From: CAMBDS01 sp964355675
Lineage (GTDB): Bacteria > Electryoneota > AABM5-125-24 > Hatepunaeales > Hatepunaeaceae
Length of the DNA stretch: 64,000 bases
Assembly: GCA_964355675.1 (NCBI GenBank)
Contig: CAYHEC010000002.1
Span: 62,001-126,000 of the forward strand
Reading direction: 5' to 3'
Made by a program: the position numbers and the translations under genes. Numbering within the stretch: position 1 is the stretch's first letter; each line of letters opens with the position of its first letter. A model generated the notes under the pieces. That model saw only the letters and a program-made list of their open reading frames with translations. It had not been told where the DNA came from and ran no database searches. This document shows, piece by piece, positions 18,475-27,196 of this stretch.

Positions 18475-20107
18475 TCTCTCCATTGTTATTGTCAACTACA
18501 ACGTCAAACACTTTGCCGAACAATGCCTCAGATCGGTTTTGGCGGCGAGTGAAGGGTATAAACTCGAGATAATCGTTGTCGATAATAACTCGACCGACAA
18601 TTCAATCGAATTCCTCTCACCCCGATTTCCGACCGTCAAGTTCATTTCCAATTCTGAAAATGTGGGTTTTGCTAAAGCCAATAATATCGCGCTTTCAGAA
18701 ACTTCTGGCCGATACTTGATGCTGTTAAACCCGGATACGCTCGTCGGACGGGACTCCTTACGTGCACTGATTACATACCTCGATGATCATCCGAAAGTTG
18801 GTATTGCAGGCCCGAAACACCTCAATCGCTATGGAATTTTCGACAAAGCTTCCAAACGCGGGCTCCCAACGCCATGGGTAGCGTTTTGTCGTCTATCGGG
18901 ATTATCAGCTCTTTTCCCGAAGAGCTCAATATTTGGAAAATATGACCTCCTCTATCTCGATCCCGACCAGCCTTCTGAAGTTGATTCTCTAACCGGAGCA
19001 TGCATGATTGTTCGCCGAGAAGCGTACGCGCAAGTTGGCGGACTTGATGAATCGTTCTTTATGTTTGGTGAAGATATCGATTGGAGCTATCGATTCAGTC
19101 TTGCCGGTTGGCAGGTCCATTATGCTCCAACGGCAAGCATTGTTCATTTTAGAGGTGAATCGACTCGTCGAAGTTCAATTGACCGAGACCGTGCTTTTTA
19201 CGGTGCTATGCATCTTTTTGTGGAAAAGCACTTTCGGAAAAACTATCCCTTTCTCGGCCACAAGCTTATCGACGCGGGCATAATTATCGCCGAAGTCGTC
19301 TCGCGACTGGGAAAATTCAAACGTCGTTTTATTTGGCAAATCATTGATTTGTTAATAATATTTAGTGCGTTAGTGGTTGGCCGATGGTTGCGCTGGGGTG
19401 ATGTTGCGCTTTCACCTATAGTTGTTGGATCGCTCGTATTTCAAGCTACTGTCGCGGTGATTTCTCTTACCGGAATTGGAGCCTACGGCCGGCGAAGGGG
19501 ACAAATATCTGCGCTTGTTCTCGGTATTACCTTAGCTTTTTTAATCAATACCAGTTTTACATACTTTTTTAATTATATCTCCTTCTCTCGTTTTGTTAGT
19601 TTGTTCGGACATGTCGTCGGCGGACTTGTACTTTTGGGATGGAGACAATTATTAAATTTATTGCGCAATACTGCATCATACCGAAGGTTCTATCAGCGCC
19701 CTACTCTGATTGTTGGTTTAGGACAAACAACCAGAAATATCCTGCGCGAACTTGATCAAAACCAAAACTCACACTACCGCATTATTGGATTGGTCGATCC
19801 GGAATCATTTCATGTCGGAAGCATCATCGATGGATACCCTGTTCTCGGTAGCGAGGAAGAATTGCCCCGATTAATCGATTCTGAAGAAGTAGAAGAAATT
19901 CTTTTCGCGTATGATCAAACCGATTATAACCGGGTACTTAAACAAATAGCCCGCTTCGGAGACCGTCGTGTCGGCTTTAAAGTGATTGATGCCGATCATA
20001 TTACATCGCAAGACTTTACGAATCCTTTTCTCTCCGTGGAATACTTGTTTCCTCGCGGGATCCGACGTTCGTTGAAACGCCTTGCCAATCTTTTGTCAGG
20101 ACACTAA
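18452..20107 (+). CDS. GT2 glycosyltransferase fused to a membrane/CoA-binding-3 (FlaA1-type N-terminal) region
   Basis: The 551-residue protein has an N-terminal GT2 domain (about 8-290) with IVIVNYNVKHF, VVDNNSTDNS, LLNPDT and FFMFGEDIDWSYR. It is followed by about four membrane segments (290-400) and a Rossmann-like domain (about 415-545) with PTLIVGLGQTTRNIL and GYPVLGSEEEL. The last two parts correspond to the N-terminal half of WbaP/FlaA1-type proteins, but neither the phosphoglycosyl-transferase nor the dehydratase domain that normally follows is present. It may anchor and regulate a glycan polymerising step. The GTG start lies within the preceding gene. Confidence 0.83.
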   Translation: MAGNQSTDLSIVIVNYNVKHFAEQCLRSVLAASEGYKLEIIVVDNNSTDNSIEFLSPRFPTVKFISNSENVGFAKANNIALSETSGRYLMLLNPDTLVGRDSLRALITYLDDHPKVGIAGPKHLNRYGIFDKASKRGLPTPWVAFCRLSGLSALFPKSSIFGKYDLLYLDPDQPSEVDSLTGACMIVRREAYAQVGGLDESFFMFGEDIDWSYRFSLAGWQVHYAPTASIVHFRGESTRRSSIDRDRAFYGAMHLFVEKHFRKNYPFLGHKLIDAGIIIAEVVSRLGKFKRRFIWQIIDLLIIFSALVVGRWLRWGDVALSPIVVGSLVFQATVAVISLTGIGAYGRRRGQISALVLGITLAFLINTSFTYFFNYISFSRFVSLFGHVVGGLVLLGWRQLLNLLRNTASYRRFYQRPTLIVGLGQTTRNILRELDQNQNSHYRIIGLVDPESFHVGSIIDGYPVLGSEEELPRLIDSEEVEEILFAYDQTDYNRVLKQIARFGDRRVGFKVIDADHITSQDFTNPFLSVEYLFPRGIRRSLKRLANLLSGH

Positions 20108-21067
20108 GTGAACCGCTTCACCCTCGCATTTGAAAAACCGATCAAGGAGCTCGAAGATAAAATCGACGAACTCGAAAGAATGGCGCACACCGGCCAAATC
20201 GGAATCGACAGCGAGATTACCAAACTTCGATCCAAAGCTGACAAACTCCGAGAAGAAATATTTTCTCGACTTGATCGCTGGCAGATGGTTCAACTTGCCC
20301 GCCACCCGCAACGTCCTTATACTTTGGATTATATCAAGTATATCTCGCCAAATTTCATCGAGCTTCACGGTGACCGACTTTTCCGCGATGACTTCTCAAT
20401 CGTAGGTGGTCTTGGAAATTGGGGAAACCGGCGCGTCGCGATCATTGGCCAACAGAAAGGTCGAGGCACTCGCGAGAACATACACCGAAATTTCGGTATG
20501 CCGCATCCGGAGGGATACCGCAAAGCCCTTCGCATTATGCGACTGGCTGAGAAATTTAATCTGCCTCTTGTAACATTGATCGACACCCCAGGAGCATACC
20601 CTGGGTTAGGCGCTGAAGAACGAGGACAGGCAAGTGCGATTGCTGAGAACCTGTATGCGATGGCGGAGTTGAAAATTCCTTCTGTTGCCGTGATAATTGG
20701 CGAAGGCGGTTCGGGCGGAGCGCTTGCGCTTGGCGTCTCCGATCGAGTCTTTATGATGCAATACTCAATTTACTCCGTCATCAGCCCCGAAGGATGCGCT
20801 TCGATTCTCTGGAGGGATGCGACAAAGGCTCAGCTTGCCGCCGAAGCGCTTCAAATTACTGCCCCTGATCTTTTTGGGCACGAATTGATCGATGGTGTTA
20901 TCGATGAACCATTTGGTGGAGCTCATAATGATCCTGAATCAGCCGCCAAGTCAGTTCAATCGGTCGTTTCAGCCGCTCTCGACGAACTCTCAGAATTTGA
21001 TCCTGATACTCGCATTGAACTTCGAATCGAGAAATACGGTAAAATGGGACAGTGGAACGAGAAATGA
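20108..21067 (+). CDS. accA: Acetyl-CoA carboxylase carboxyltransferase subunit alpha
   Basis: The 319-residue protein has the AccA N-terminal helical region (FEKPIKELEDKI), LARHPQRPYTLDYI, ELHGDRLFRDD, GGLGNWGNRRVAIIGQQKGR and the GEGGSGGALALGVSD crotonase-type oxyanion region. With AccD it transfers carboxybiotin to acetyl-CoA in fatty-acid synthesis. The GTG start directly follows the TAA of the previous gene. accD is not in the window. The stop overlaps the next gene as ATGA. Confidence 0.95.
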   Translation: MNRFTLAFEKPIKELEDKIDELERMAHTGQIGIDSEITKLRSKADKLREEIFSRLDRWQMVQLARHPQRPYTLDYIKYISPNFIELHGDRLFRDDFSIVGGLGNWGNRRVAIIGQQKGRGTRENIHRNFGMPHPEGYRKALRIMRLAEKFNLPLVTLIDTPGAYPGLGAEERGQASAIAENLYAMAELKIPSVAVIIGEGGSGGALALGVSDRVFMMQYSIYSVISPEGCASILWRDATKAQLAAEALQITAPDLFGHELIDGVIDEPFGGAHNDPESAAKSVQSVVSAALDELSEFDPDTRIELRIEKYGKMGQWNEK

Positions 21068-21483
21068 TCGAAGGACCACCGTCAATTATCCGCGTCCGGT
21101 ATAGTGACGTTGACCGGATGGGACTTCTTTATCATGTTAACTATCTTGAATATTTCGAAGTTGGCAGATCCGATTGGATTCGCTGGTTCTGGAAGCCCTA
21201 TCTGGAGATTGAAGACGCCGGGTACGCCCTTGTGGTGATAGAAGCTTCTATCAAGTTCATCGCCGCCGGCCATTATGATGACGAGATTAGTTTGATTGTC
21301 CGGGCGACCGAATGGGGACGGAGCAGGCTGGTCTTCGAGTACGTAATGACCCGCCAAAAAGACAATTCGATCCTGTGCGAGGGACGCACCGCCCACTGTT
21401 TTATTGATAAAACAGGTAAGCCGACCAAAATGCCGGAAGAATTACGGGAACAATTTAATCGGCATCCGCATACAAGATTATGA
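21064..21483 (+). CDS. YbgC/4-hydroxybenzoyl-CoA-thioesterase-like hotdog protein
   Basis: The start at ATG 21064 overlaps the accA stop as ATGA and gives 139 residues; a GTG 12 bases earlier is less likely. The hotdog signature VRYSDVDRMGLLYHVNYLEYF holds the catalytic Asp (residue about 13) and the HVNYLEYFE helix; ASIKFIAAGHYDDE follows. These enzymes hydrolyse acyl-CoA or related thioesters. Coupling to accA suggests a link to acyl metabolism or membrane lipids. Confidence 0.87.
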   Translation: MIEGPPSIIRVRYSDVDRMGLLYHVNYLEYFEVGRSDWIRWFWKPYLEIEDAGYALVVIEASIKFIAAGHYDDEISLIVRATEWGRSRLVFEYVMTRQKDNSILCEGRTAHCFIDKTGKPTKMPEELREQFNRHPHTRL

Positions 21484-21555
21484 ATAACCTGTTCCGATCC
21501 AGTACCCCTCTCGCAATTATCATTAATCGCTCGTATCACCATCCGGAGACCTAAT

Positions 21556-21720
21556 ATGCTCGATCAAGAATTGCTCGACATTCTCGCCTGTCCAAAATGC
21601 AAGGGCGATCTCGAATATGACGGTGAGATGGCTACACTCACCTGTCTTCCCTGTAGTTTACGTTACAAGGTCGAAGACGATATTCCGAATATGCTAATTG
21701 AAGAAGCCGAATCGTTTTAA
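21556..21720 (+). CDS. Trm112/YcaR-family small zinc-ribbon protein
   Basis: This 54-residue gene begins at ATG 21556 with GGAG seven bases upstream. It encodes LLDILACPKCKGDLEY, then LTCLPCSLRYKVEDDIPNML, the UPF0434/Trm112 pattern with two Cys pairs. Trm112-type proteins often activate methyltransferases, and bacterial members are small Zn-binding proteins of unclear role. It closes the co-directional run that starts at 7783. Its shortness makes it easy to miss. Confidence 0.88.
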   Translation: MLDQELLDILACPKCKGDLEYDGEMATLTCLPCSLRYKVEDDIPNMLIEEAESF

Positions 21721-21826
21721 CACTTGCAAGTGTGCAATTTCTTCAGTAAATTAAAGAGGCGTTCATTTATTGTACGCTTCCATTCGCCAATCCAGCCAAT
21801 AATCAATTCGGGGTTGCTTAGTATCA

Positions 21827-21915
21827 GTTGTTAGGAGTTTTGAATTAGCTATAGATCAACGTATCGCAGATTAAGCCTAACAACACCAGGTTTCCGGGCA
21901 TCTGTCCGGATTTTT
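21827..21915 (+). promoter_or_regulatory. Possible structured leader with terminator before the PorU-like gene
   Basis: A 9-bp stem (GTTGTTAGG at 21827-21835 with CCTAACAAC at 21876-21884) encloses 40 bases. It is followed by a TCCGG/CCGGA hairpin (21893-21910) and TTTTT. The terminator ends 11 bases before the TTG start of the PorU-like gene. It may simply end the upstream transcript, but the stem-then-terminator arrangement also suits an attenuator. I recognise no known riboswitch class. Confidence 0.4.
21893..21915 (+). terminator. Intrinsic terminator
   Basis: TCCGG and CCGGA pair around an 8-base loop and are followed directly by five T residues. It would end the transcript of the run finishing with the Trm112-type gene. 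Confidence 0.6.
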
Positions 21916-21926
21916 GTTACAAGACC

Positions 21927-24900
21927 TTGAAATTGACCTTACCAACTACATACCAAAAACCGTTGCTTGCGGCGTTGCTTGCCGTCATTCCAGGATTTCT
22001 CTTCGCCGCTGAAGTCGTTTCCACCGACGCTTCCGGCGTTACGATAGAATACTCCCCTGAATTCAATGCGCCGTGGATTGACTCGAATGGCAACCTCCAA
22101 CTTTCCCTGCGTGACGGAGCAATCGAACAAGAGCCAGGCAAGCCCGAACAGCCACTGCGGTTTATTACTGTGGCAGTTCCTCCCGGATCAAAGCCGACAT
22201 TTCGAGTTAACACATGGGAAACTGGCGAAACTGTGCAAGGCACATTTGCCAGCCATAAAATCGACGAGACATCTGACGATAAACCTGCTCTCTATCGAGC
22301 GCCTCAATCAACTGAATTTCTCAACGTATTCAGTATGCTTGGATTAGCGACGGTAAGAATTCCTCTCTATCCGACGCGGATAGTCGGGGGCTCGCCAGAA
22401 GTGATCACTGCAAAGAAAATTGTCGGTCGCCTCGATTTCCACTCTCCCACGAAAGCCATTTCGACCATACCCATCCGTATCAACCGGCTTCACAAACTGT
22501 TGATTGCAAACCCGGAGCAAGCCGCTTCCTGGGGTCGGTATAAGACTTCGAGCTTTACAATGGCGGGCTGGCCCGTCGGATTTCTTTACCGCTTCGATAT
22601 CGAGGAAGAGGGCATTTATAAATTCACCTTCGAAGATCTTGTAGGAAATGGAGTTACTATTGACCATTCAGGAATTCCATCCCAGCAACTCAAGCTCTTC
22701 GGTAATGGCGGAAATGAACTTCCACTCGCTCCGGATGCTGACGCGCCTGTTGGCTTGAAGGAATCCGCCATTTATGTAGAGGACGGTGGAGATAATCTTT
22801 TTGGTCCCGGAGATTGGTTTATATTCTATGGACGGGGTGCAGGCGGATTTATTGTTGACCCTGCCGCCGGAATACGCTTTTCTCTGAACCGGTATGTCGT
22901 AAAAAATACATATTGGCTCAACATCGATCCTTCGGGTGGTGGAAAACGAATGGATCCAATACCTGACGACGTGGTAGCCTCTGACACCTTAACCTCCGTA
23001 AATTGTCGAACTCACTTTGAACCTGATAAATTTATTTATGGCGGTACTTCGTTTATCGGTGGTGGACGTGACTGGTATGGATTTACTTTCGATGGACCCT
23101 CGCGAATTTCCTACAATGTCAACCTGCCATCCGTCGATCCGGATGATTCAGCACAGCTTAGACTTCGCATCGTGAAGGCGACAGGGGGATTCGATCCTAA
23201 TATCAAGTTAAAGATTAACGGAGTCCCTATCGATTCTACGATCAGACCATTGTATTACTTCACCGATTCCGCTTTTGTAATCACGATCCCCATTGGCGTA
23301 CTGCACGCAGGATTTAATACGGTTTATCTTGAGCAAACCCGAACTGGCGCGGCTGACGCTCTATTCGACTGGTTCGAAATTTCTTACAGCGCTCGACTTA
23401 ACAGTACATTAATTTTCAATGGCAATAGATCATTCCGACAAGGGGTCTCCTATAAAAGTTCATTGGCTGACCCTTGGCTATTTGATGTAAGTAATCCTTC
23501 TGATGTGAAGGTAGAACAAGGCGCTTCAGCACTGATTGGTATCGCACCTTCCTATCGAAGGTTCATTTCCACTCAATCGGTTGACTTTCTACGGAGAGTG
23601 CCGCTTTTTCAATCCTACTTTCCCCCGAATGAAGACATCGCTGATCTCTATAGTTCGGGCAACCGAGCTGATATTCTGTTGATCGTCCCGGACAACTATT
23701 ACGAAGCAGTAGAATCACTTTATAATCACTATGCGCGCCGGGATCCTCCGCTAATCGCCGCACGAATAAGACTGTCCGAAGTTTACAACCGCTTTTCAGG
23801 CGGGCTCCGTGATCCCGCCGCTATTCGTAACTTGCTCCACTACGCTAAGGACAATTGGTCCACCATCCCTCAGTTTGTGCTATTTTGCGGAGATGGAGAC
23901 TACAACTACCGCGATCTCGATCGCCCCGCAGATCCAGACTTATTCCCGCCCTACGAGGCCGGTTATGAAAAATCAGCTCTCTGTTCCGATGATTGGTTCG
24001 CTGACTTCACGCCCCCACCGGAAAGAGACCTTCTGCCTGAAATGGCAATCGGCAGACTTACCGCCCGAAAGGCTTGGGAACTTGAAGCTATTGTAAAAAA
24101 AATAGTCTCCTACGATGAAGAACCCGAGTTCGGCTTATGGCGTAATCGAATTACTCTGGCCGCAGATGATGAAACAAGCGAGACATCGAATTATGAGTTT
24201 GAACACGTCGAGTTCAGCGAGCAACTTGCCAGAACTATCATCCCCGGATACATCGATATTGTCAAAGTCTATGAGACCGAGTACGCACGACTATTAGGTC
24301 GTGAAAAACCGTTAGCCGCCGAAGCCCTTCTCTCGAGCATTAATGACGGCACGCTTATCGTCAACTACATGGGGCATGGCAATCCCACTCTTTGGGCACA
24401 CGAAAGATTATTTGTCCTTTCGCGTGATTTCAACAGAATTAAGGCGTCAAAACGCCTTCCCCTTTATATAGCATTCACCTGCGACTGGGCATACTGGGAC
24501 GATCCCTCTGCCCAGAGTTTCCCCGAACAGCTCCTCGCTGTTCCTGATGGGGGAGCCATCGCCGCGATAGCATCGACTCGTTTGACTTATTCGCCACCAA
24601 ACCAAACGCTCTCTGCGAATTTCTACACGAATCAATTTGGCGATAATGATCTGACAATCGGCGAAGCTCTTTGGCTCTCAAAGCGCCAAGCCTGGAGTTC
24701 GACTTCGCCAACTTATCACCTTCTCGGCGATCCGTCTCTAAGGCTAGCGATTCCAAACAAACGTGGCAAATTTACCTCGATTACTCCGTTCCCGTTACCT
24801 CCGTTGGCAAAGGCATCGATAAACGGAAATGTTCTTCTAGACAGCGGATCCGTCGATCAACAATTCAATGGAGAAGTGCTGTTCTCACTGCGAGACAGTT

Positions 24901-25799
24901 CGATTCCACGACAATACACCATCGGCATCGATGAAGCGGCGATCACTCTATATTATACTCTGCCGGGCGCGACTGCTTACCGAGGATTCTTAAATCTTAC
25001 CAACGGTAATTTTGACGGTTACTTCATCGTCCCGCGAGATATTACTCTCAATGGTTCCAATGGACGGGCGACAGCCTACTTCTACAACGAAGATACAGAT
25101 GGCATTGCCTATGTTGACACGGTTCGTTTCGCCGGTCGAGCGGTCAGCGGAACTGACACAATACCGCCCGAAATTCGCCTATATTTCGATCATCGCGGTT
25201 ACCGTGAAGGTGATCAGGTCAGCCCGGAACCGCTTGTTATTCTTGACTTGTCAGACTCTTCGGGCGTCAATCTAACTGGAGCTATGGGGCATGGTATCTG
25301 GTTGACGGTCGGCGACGCCAAACCGTTGAATATTACAAAATCCTTTCGCTACCTGTTGGACAGTTATCAGAAGGGAAGCTTGGAACAAAAAATCGGTCCG
25401 CTCGAACCGGGTAAATATCCCATAAAGATCGAAGCTTGGGATAGCTATAATAACCTTGCTGTATTCAAAAGTGAAATAGATGTTGTAGAAGCCGCTGGAG
25501 GTCTGGTCATCGACAGGGTTTTGAATTGGCCTAACCCATTCCATGAGGTTTCTACGCTCACTTTTTCGATAAATAAACCTGCCGATTATGAGATAAAGAT
25601 ATTTACCGTCGGCGGAAGACTTATCCGGAATTATCAAGGACATACAAACCATAATGGCATCGTGAGTGACGTAAATTGGGACGGAAGAGATTTCACCGGT
25701 GCACGAGTCGGCAACGGTGTATATCTATACAAAGTTAATGCATGGGATGAAGAAGGCGGGAAAGCAGACGGTCTTGGACGAATCGCCTTCATCCGATAG
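21927..25799 (+). CDS. porU: PorU-like C25 (gingipain-type) peptidase of a type IX-like secretion system
   Basis: The 1290-residue protein has a signal peptide (LLAALLAVIPGFLFA, cut after residue ~28), a long beta-rich N-terminal region and a C25 peptidase fold at about 590-960. Catalytic candidates are His817 in NYMGHGNPT and Cys852 in IAFTCDWAYWDDP, both in the PorU sequence setting; VPDGGAIAAIASTR follows. An Ig-like segment and a FlgD-type C-terminus (NWPNPFHEVSTL, GVYLYKVNAWDE, ending GRIAFIR) close it. PorU is the sortase that cleaves the C-terminal signal and attaches cargo to the surface. The PorV-like gene follows 284 bases later. The start is TTG. Confidence 0.85.
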   Translation: MKLTLPTTYQKPLLAALLAVIPGFLFAAEVVSTDASGVTIEYSPEFNAPWIDSNGNLQLSLRDGAIEQEPGKPEQPLRFITVAVPPGSKPTFRVNTWETGETVQGTFASHKIDETSDDKPALYRAPQSTEFLNVFSMLGLATVRIPLYPTRIVGGSPEVITAKKIVGRLDFHSPTKAISTIPIRINRLHKLLIANPEQAASWGRYKTSSFTMAGWPVGFLYRFDIEEEGIYKFTFEDLVGNGVTIDHSGIPSQQLKLFGNGGNELPLAPDADAPVGLKESAIYVEDGGDNLFGPGDWFIFYGRGAGGFIVDPAAGIRFSLNRYVVKNTYWLNIDPSGGGKRMDPIPDDVVASDTLTSVNCRTHFEPDKFIYGGTSFIGGGRDWYGFTFDGPSRISYNVNLPSVDPDDSAQLRLRIVKATGGFDPNIKLKINGVPIDSTIRPLYYFTDSAFVITIPIGVLHAGFNTVYLEQTRTGAADALFDWFEISYSARLNSTLIFNGNRSFRQGVSYKSSLADPWLFDVSNPSDVKVEQGASALIGIAPSYRRFISTQSVDFLRRVPLFQSYFPPNEDIADLYSSGNRADILLIVPDNYYEAVESLYNHYARRDPPLIAARIRLSEVYNRFSGGLRDPAAIRNLLHYAKDNWSTIPQFVLFCGDGDYNYRDLDRPADPDLFPPYEAGYEKSALCSDDWFADFTPPPERDLLPEMAIGRLTARKAWELEAIVKKIVSYDEEPEFGLWRNRITLAADDETSETSNYEFEHVEFSEQLARTIIPGYIDIVKVYETEYARLLGREKPLAAEALLSSINDGTLIVNYMGHGNPTLWAHERLFVLSRDFNRIKASKRLPLYIAFTCDWAYWDDPSAQSFPEQLLAVPDGGAIAAIASTRLTYSPPNQTLSANFYTNQFGDNDLTIGEALWLSKRQAWSSTSPTYHLLGDPSLRLAIPNKRGKFTSITPFPLPPLAKASINGNVLLDSGSVDQQFNGEVLFSLRDSSIPRQYTIGIDEAAITLYYTLPGATAYRGFLNLTNGNFDGYFIVPRDITLNGSNGRATAYFYNEDTDGIAYVDTVRFAGRAVSGTDTIPPEIRLYFDHRGYREGDQVSPEPLVILDLSDSSGVNLTGAMGHGIWLTVGDAKPLNITKSFRYLLDSYQKGSLEQKIGPLEPGKYPIKIEAWDSYNNLAVFKSEIDVVEAAGGLVIDRVLNWPNPFHEVSTLTFSINKPADYEIKIFTVGGRLIRNYQGHTNHNGIVSDVNWDGRDFTGARVGNGVYLYKVNAWDEEGGKADGLGRIAFIR

Positions 25800-26083
25800 T
25801 AATTGAAGTTTCAAGCTTGCTTCTTCTGATAGGCGTTAAGCGAATTCAAACATGCTTACTCCGACATTCGCATCAGTTAGACACGAATATGTATCGACAA
25901 AGCTTTCAATTATCAATAAATACACTTATATTTAGCGTCTGTGGAAATCGTCGCATGATAAGCGAAAATGGCGAGGAGATCGCCCTCGTCCTCCGTTAGG
26001 TCATGCACAGTGAATGTGCAGTCAATGACGTCCATCTGGCTCTGAAAGACTTTTCAGCAGACCTTTTTAGATTTTAATAATTT
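25800..26083. other. Intergenic region before porV
   Basis: These 284 bases have no supported gene. They hold a TGCACA-GTGAA-TGTGCA hairpin (26004-26020) and, at 26048-26063 on the minus strand, the 16-base sequence GGTCTGCTGAAAAGTC, which is repeated exactly at 52484-52499. On the minus strand the box comes first and the hairpin follows, as in the other composite copies. Confidence 0.5.
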
Positions 26084-27196
26084 ATGTTCGAAAAAGAGGG
26101 ATTGAAGCCAATGCTTCGAAGCCACCTGACAGCACTGACCATCTTGCTGTTACTCGTTTCCGCGGTTCAAACACGCGGTGAAGTCGCTGAGGCGACCGCT
26201 ATCTTTCTCCAGATTGCCCCCGGAGCACGAGCCGGTGGCATGGGCGAGGCATTCGTCGCCATCGCTGACGACGCTACCGCTACCTGGTGGAATCCAGCGG
26301 GTCTTGCCTGGATGGATAAAAGAGAGCTGACGTTGATGCACGTCGCCTGGTTGCCAACTTTTCACCTAAGCGACCTTTATTACGATTTTATCTCCTATGT
26401 CAATAACGTCCCGGATTGGGGGACTTTTGGCGTAAACGTCGTATTCCTCAACTTGGGCGAAACCGAGCGTCGTGACGACTTGAACACATACCTTGGCACA
26501 TTTCGAACCTTTGAGACGGCAATTTGTGGTTCCTATGGAACAACGATCACCGACAATACCGCTCTGGGTCTGAACGTAAAATTCATTTACAGTCATCTCT
26601 CTGACCGGGGAACTGGACAAGAGAAAGGCTCCGGCGTCGCAACCGACTTTGCCGTCGATCTGGGCATCTTGACCAAGACCGTCGATCCATTATTCCATCT
26701 GCCGCTCAACCTGGGAGCTAACCTGTCGAATATGGGTCCGAAAATGTCGTACATCGACGCCGCCCAGGCCGACCCTATCCCGACCAACCTCCGCATGGGC
26801 TTCGCCTGGCGAGTAATGGATGATGGCTACAACCGCATCACGTTAGTCGGCGATCTAAATAAACTCCTCGTTCGCAAGCACAAGGACGGCTCGACCGATC
26901 CATTTTATGCCGCGATTTTCACCGCCTGGACAGATGAAAAATACTTCAAAGACGGGCTACCCACCAAGTCCTTCATCTACGACATCATCATGAATGTCGG
27001 AGCAGAGTACTGGTACAGTGACCTCGTCGCGTTACGGGCAGGCTATTGGAACGACCAACTCGGCAAAGTATTTCCGATAACTTACGGAGCATCCTTCAAA
27101 GTTTCGACGTACCGCTTTGACTTCAGTTACATCTCCGCCGGTAAAGGTCATCCGCTGACAGACACGATGCGCCTCTCAATGACGATCGGGCTTTAA
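26084..27196 (+). CDS. porV: PorV/PorQ-family outer-membrane protein
   Basis: The 370-residue protein has a signal peptide (LRSHLTALTILLLLVSAVQ, cut near RGE) and the hallmark opening of the PorV/UPF0164 family: FLQIAPGARAGGMGEAFVAIADDATATWWNPAGLA. The rest alternates in beta-barrel fashion and ends in RLSMTIGL. PorV shuttles type IX cargo from the translocon to PorU. Position directly after the PorU-like gene supports that role. The start at 26084 and the ATG at 26111 are both possible. The next gene shares its final base. Confidence 0.87.
   Translation: MFEKEGLKPMLRSHLTALTILLLLVSAVQTRGEVAEATAIFLQIAPGARAGGMGEAFVAIADDATATWWNPAGLAWMDKRELTLMHVAWLPTFHLSDLYYDFISYVNNVPDWGTFGVNVVFLNLGETERRDDLNTYLGTFRTFETAICGSYGTTITDNTALGLNVKFIYSHLSDRGTGQEKGSGVATDFAVDLGILTKTVDPLFHLPLNLGANLSNMGPKMSYIDAAQADPIPTNLRMGFAWRVMDDGYNRITLVGDLNKLLVRKHKDGSTDPFYAAIFTAWTDEKYFKDGLPTKSFIYDIIMNVGAEYWYSDLVALRAGYWNDQLGKVFPITYGASFKVSTYRFDFSYISAGKGHPLTDTMRLSMTIGL

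Noticed and set aside
25817..25999. 60-codon plus-strand open frame before porV
   Set aside because: No motif, no ribosome-binding site, and the translation looks random.
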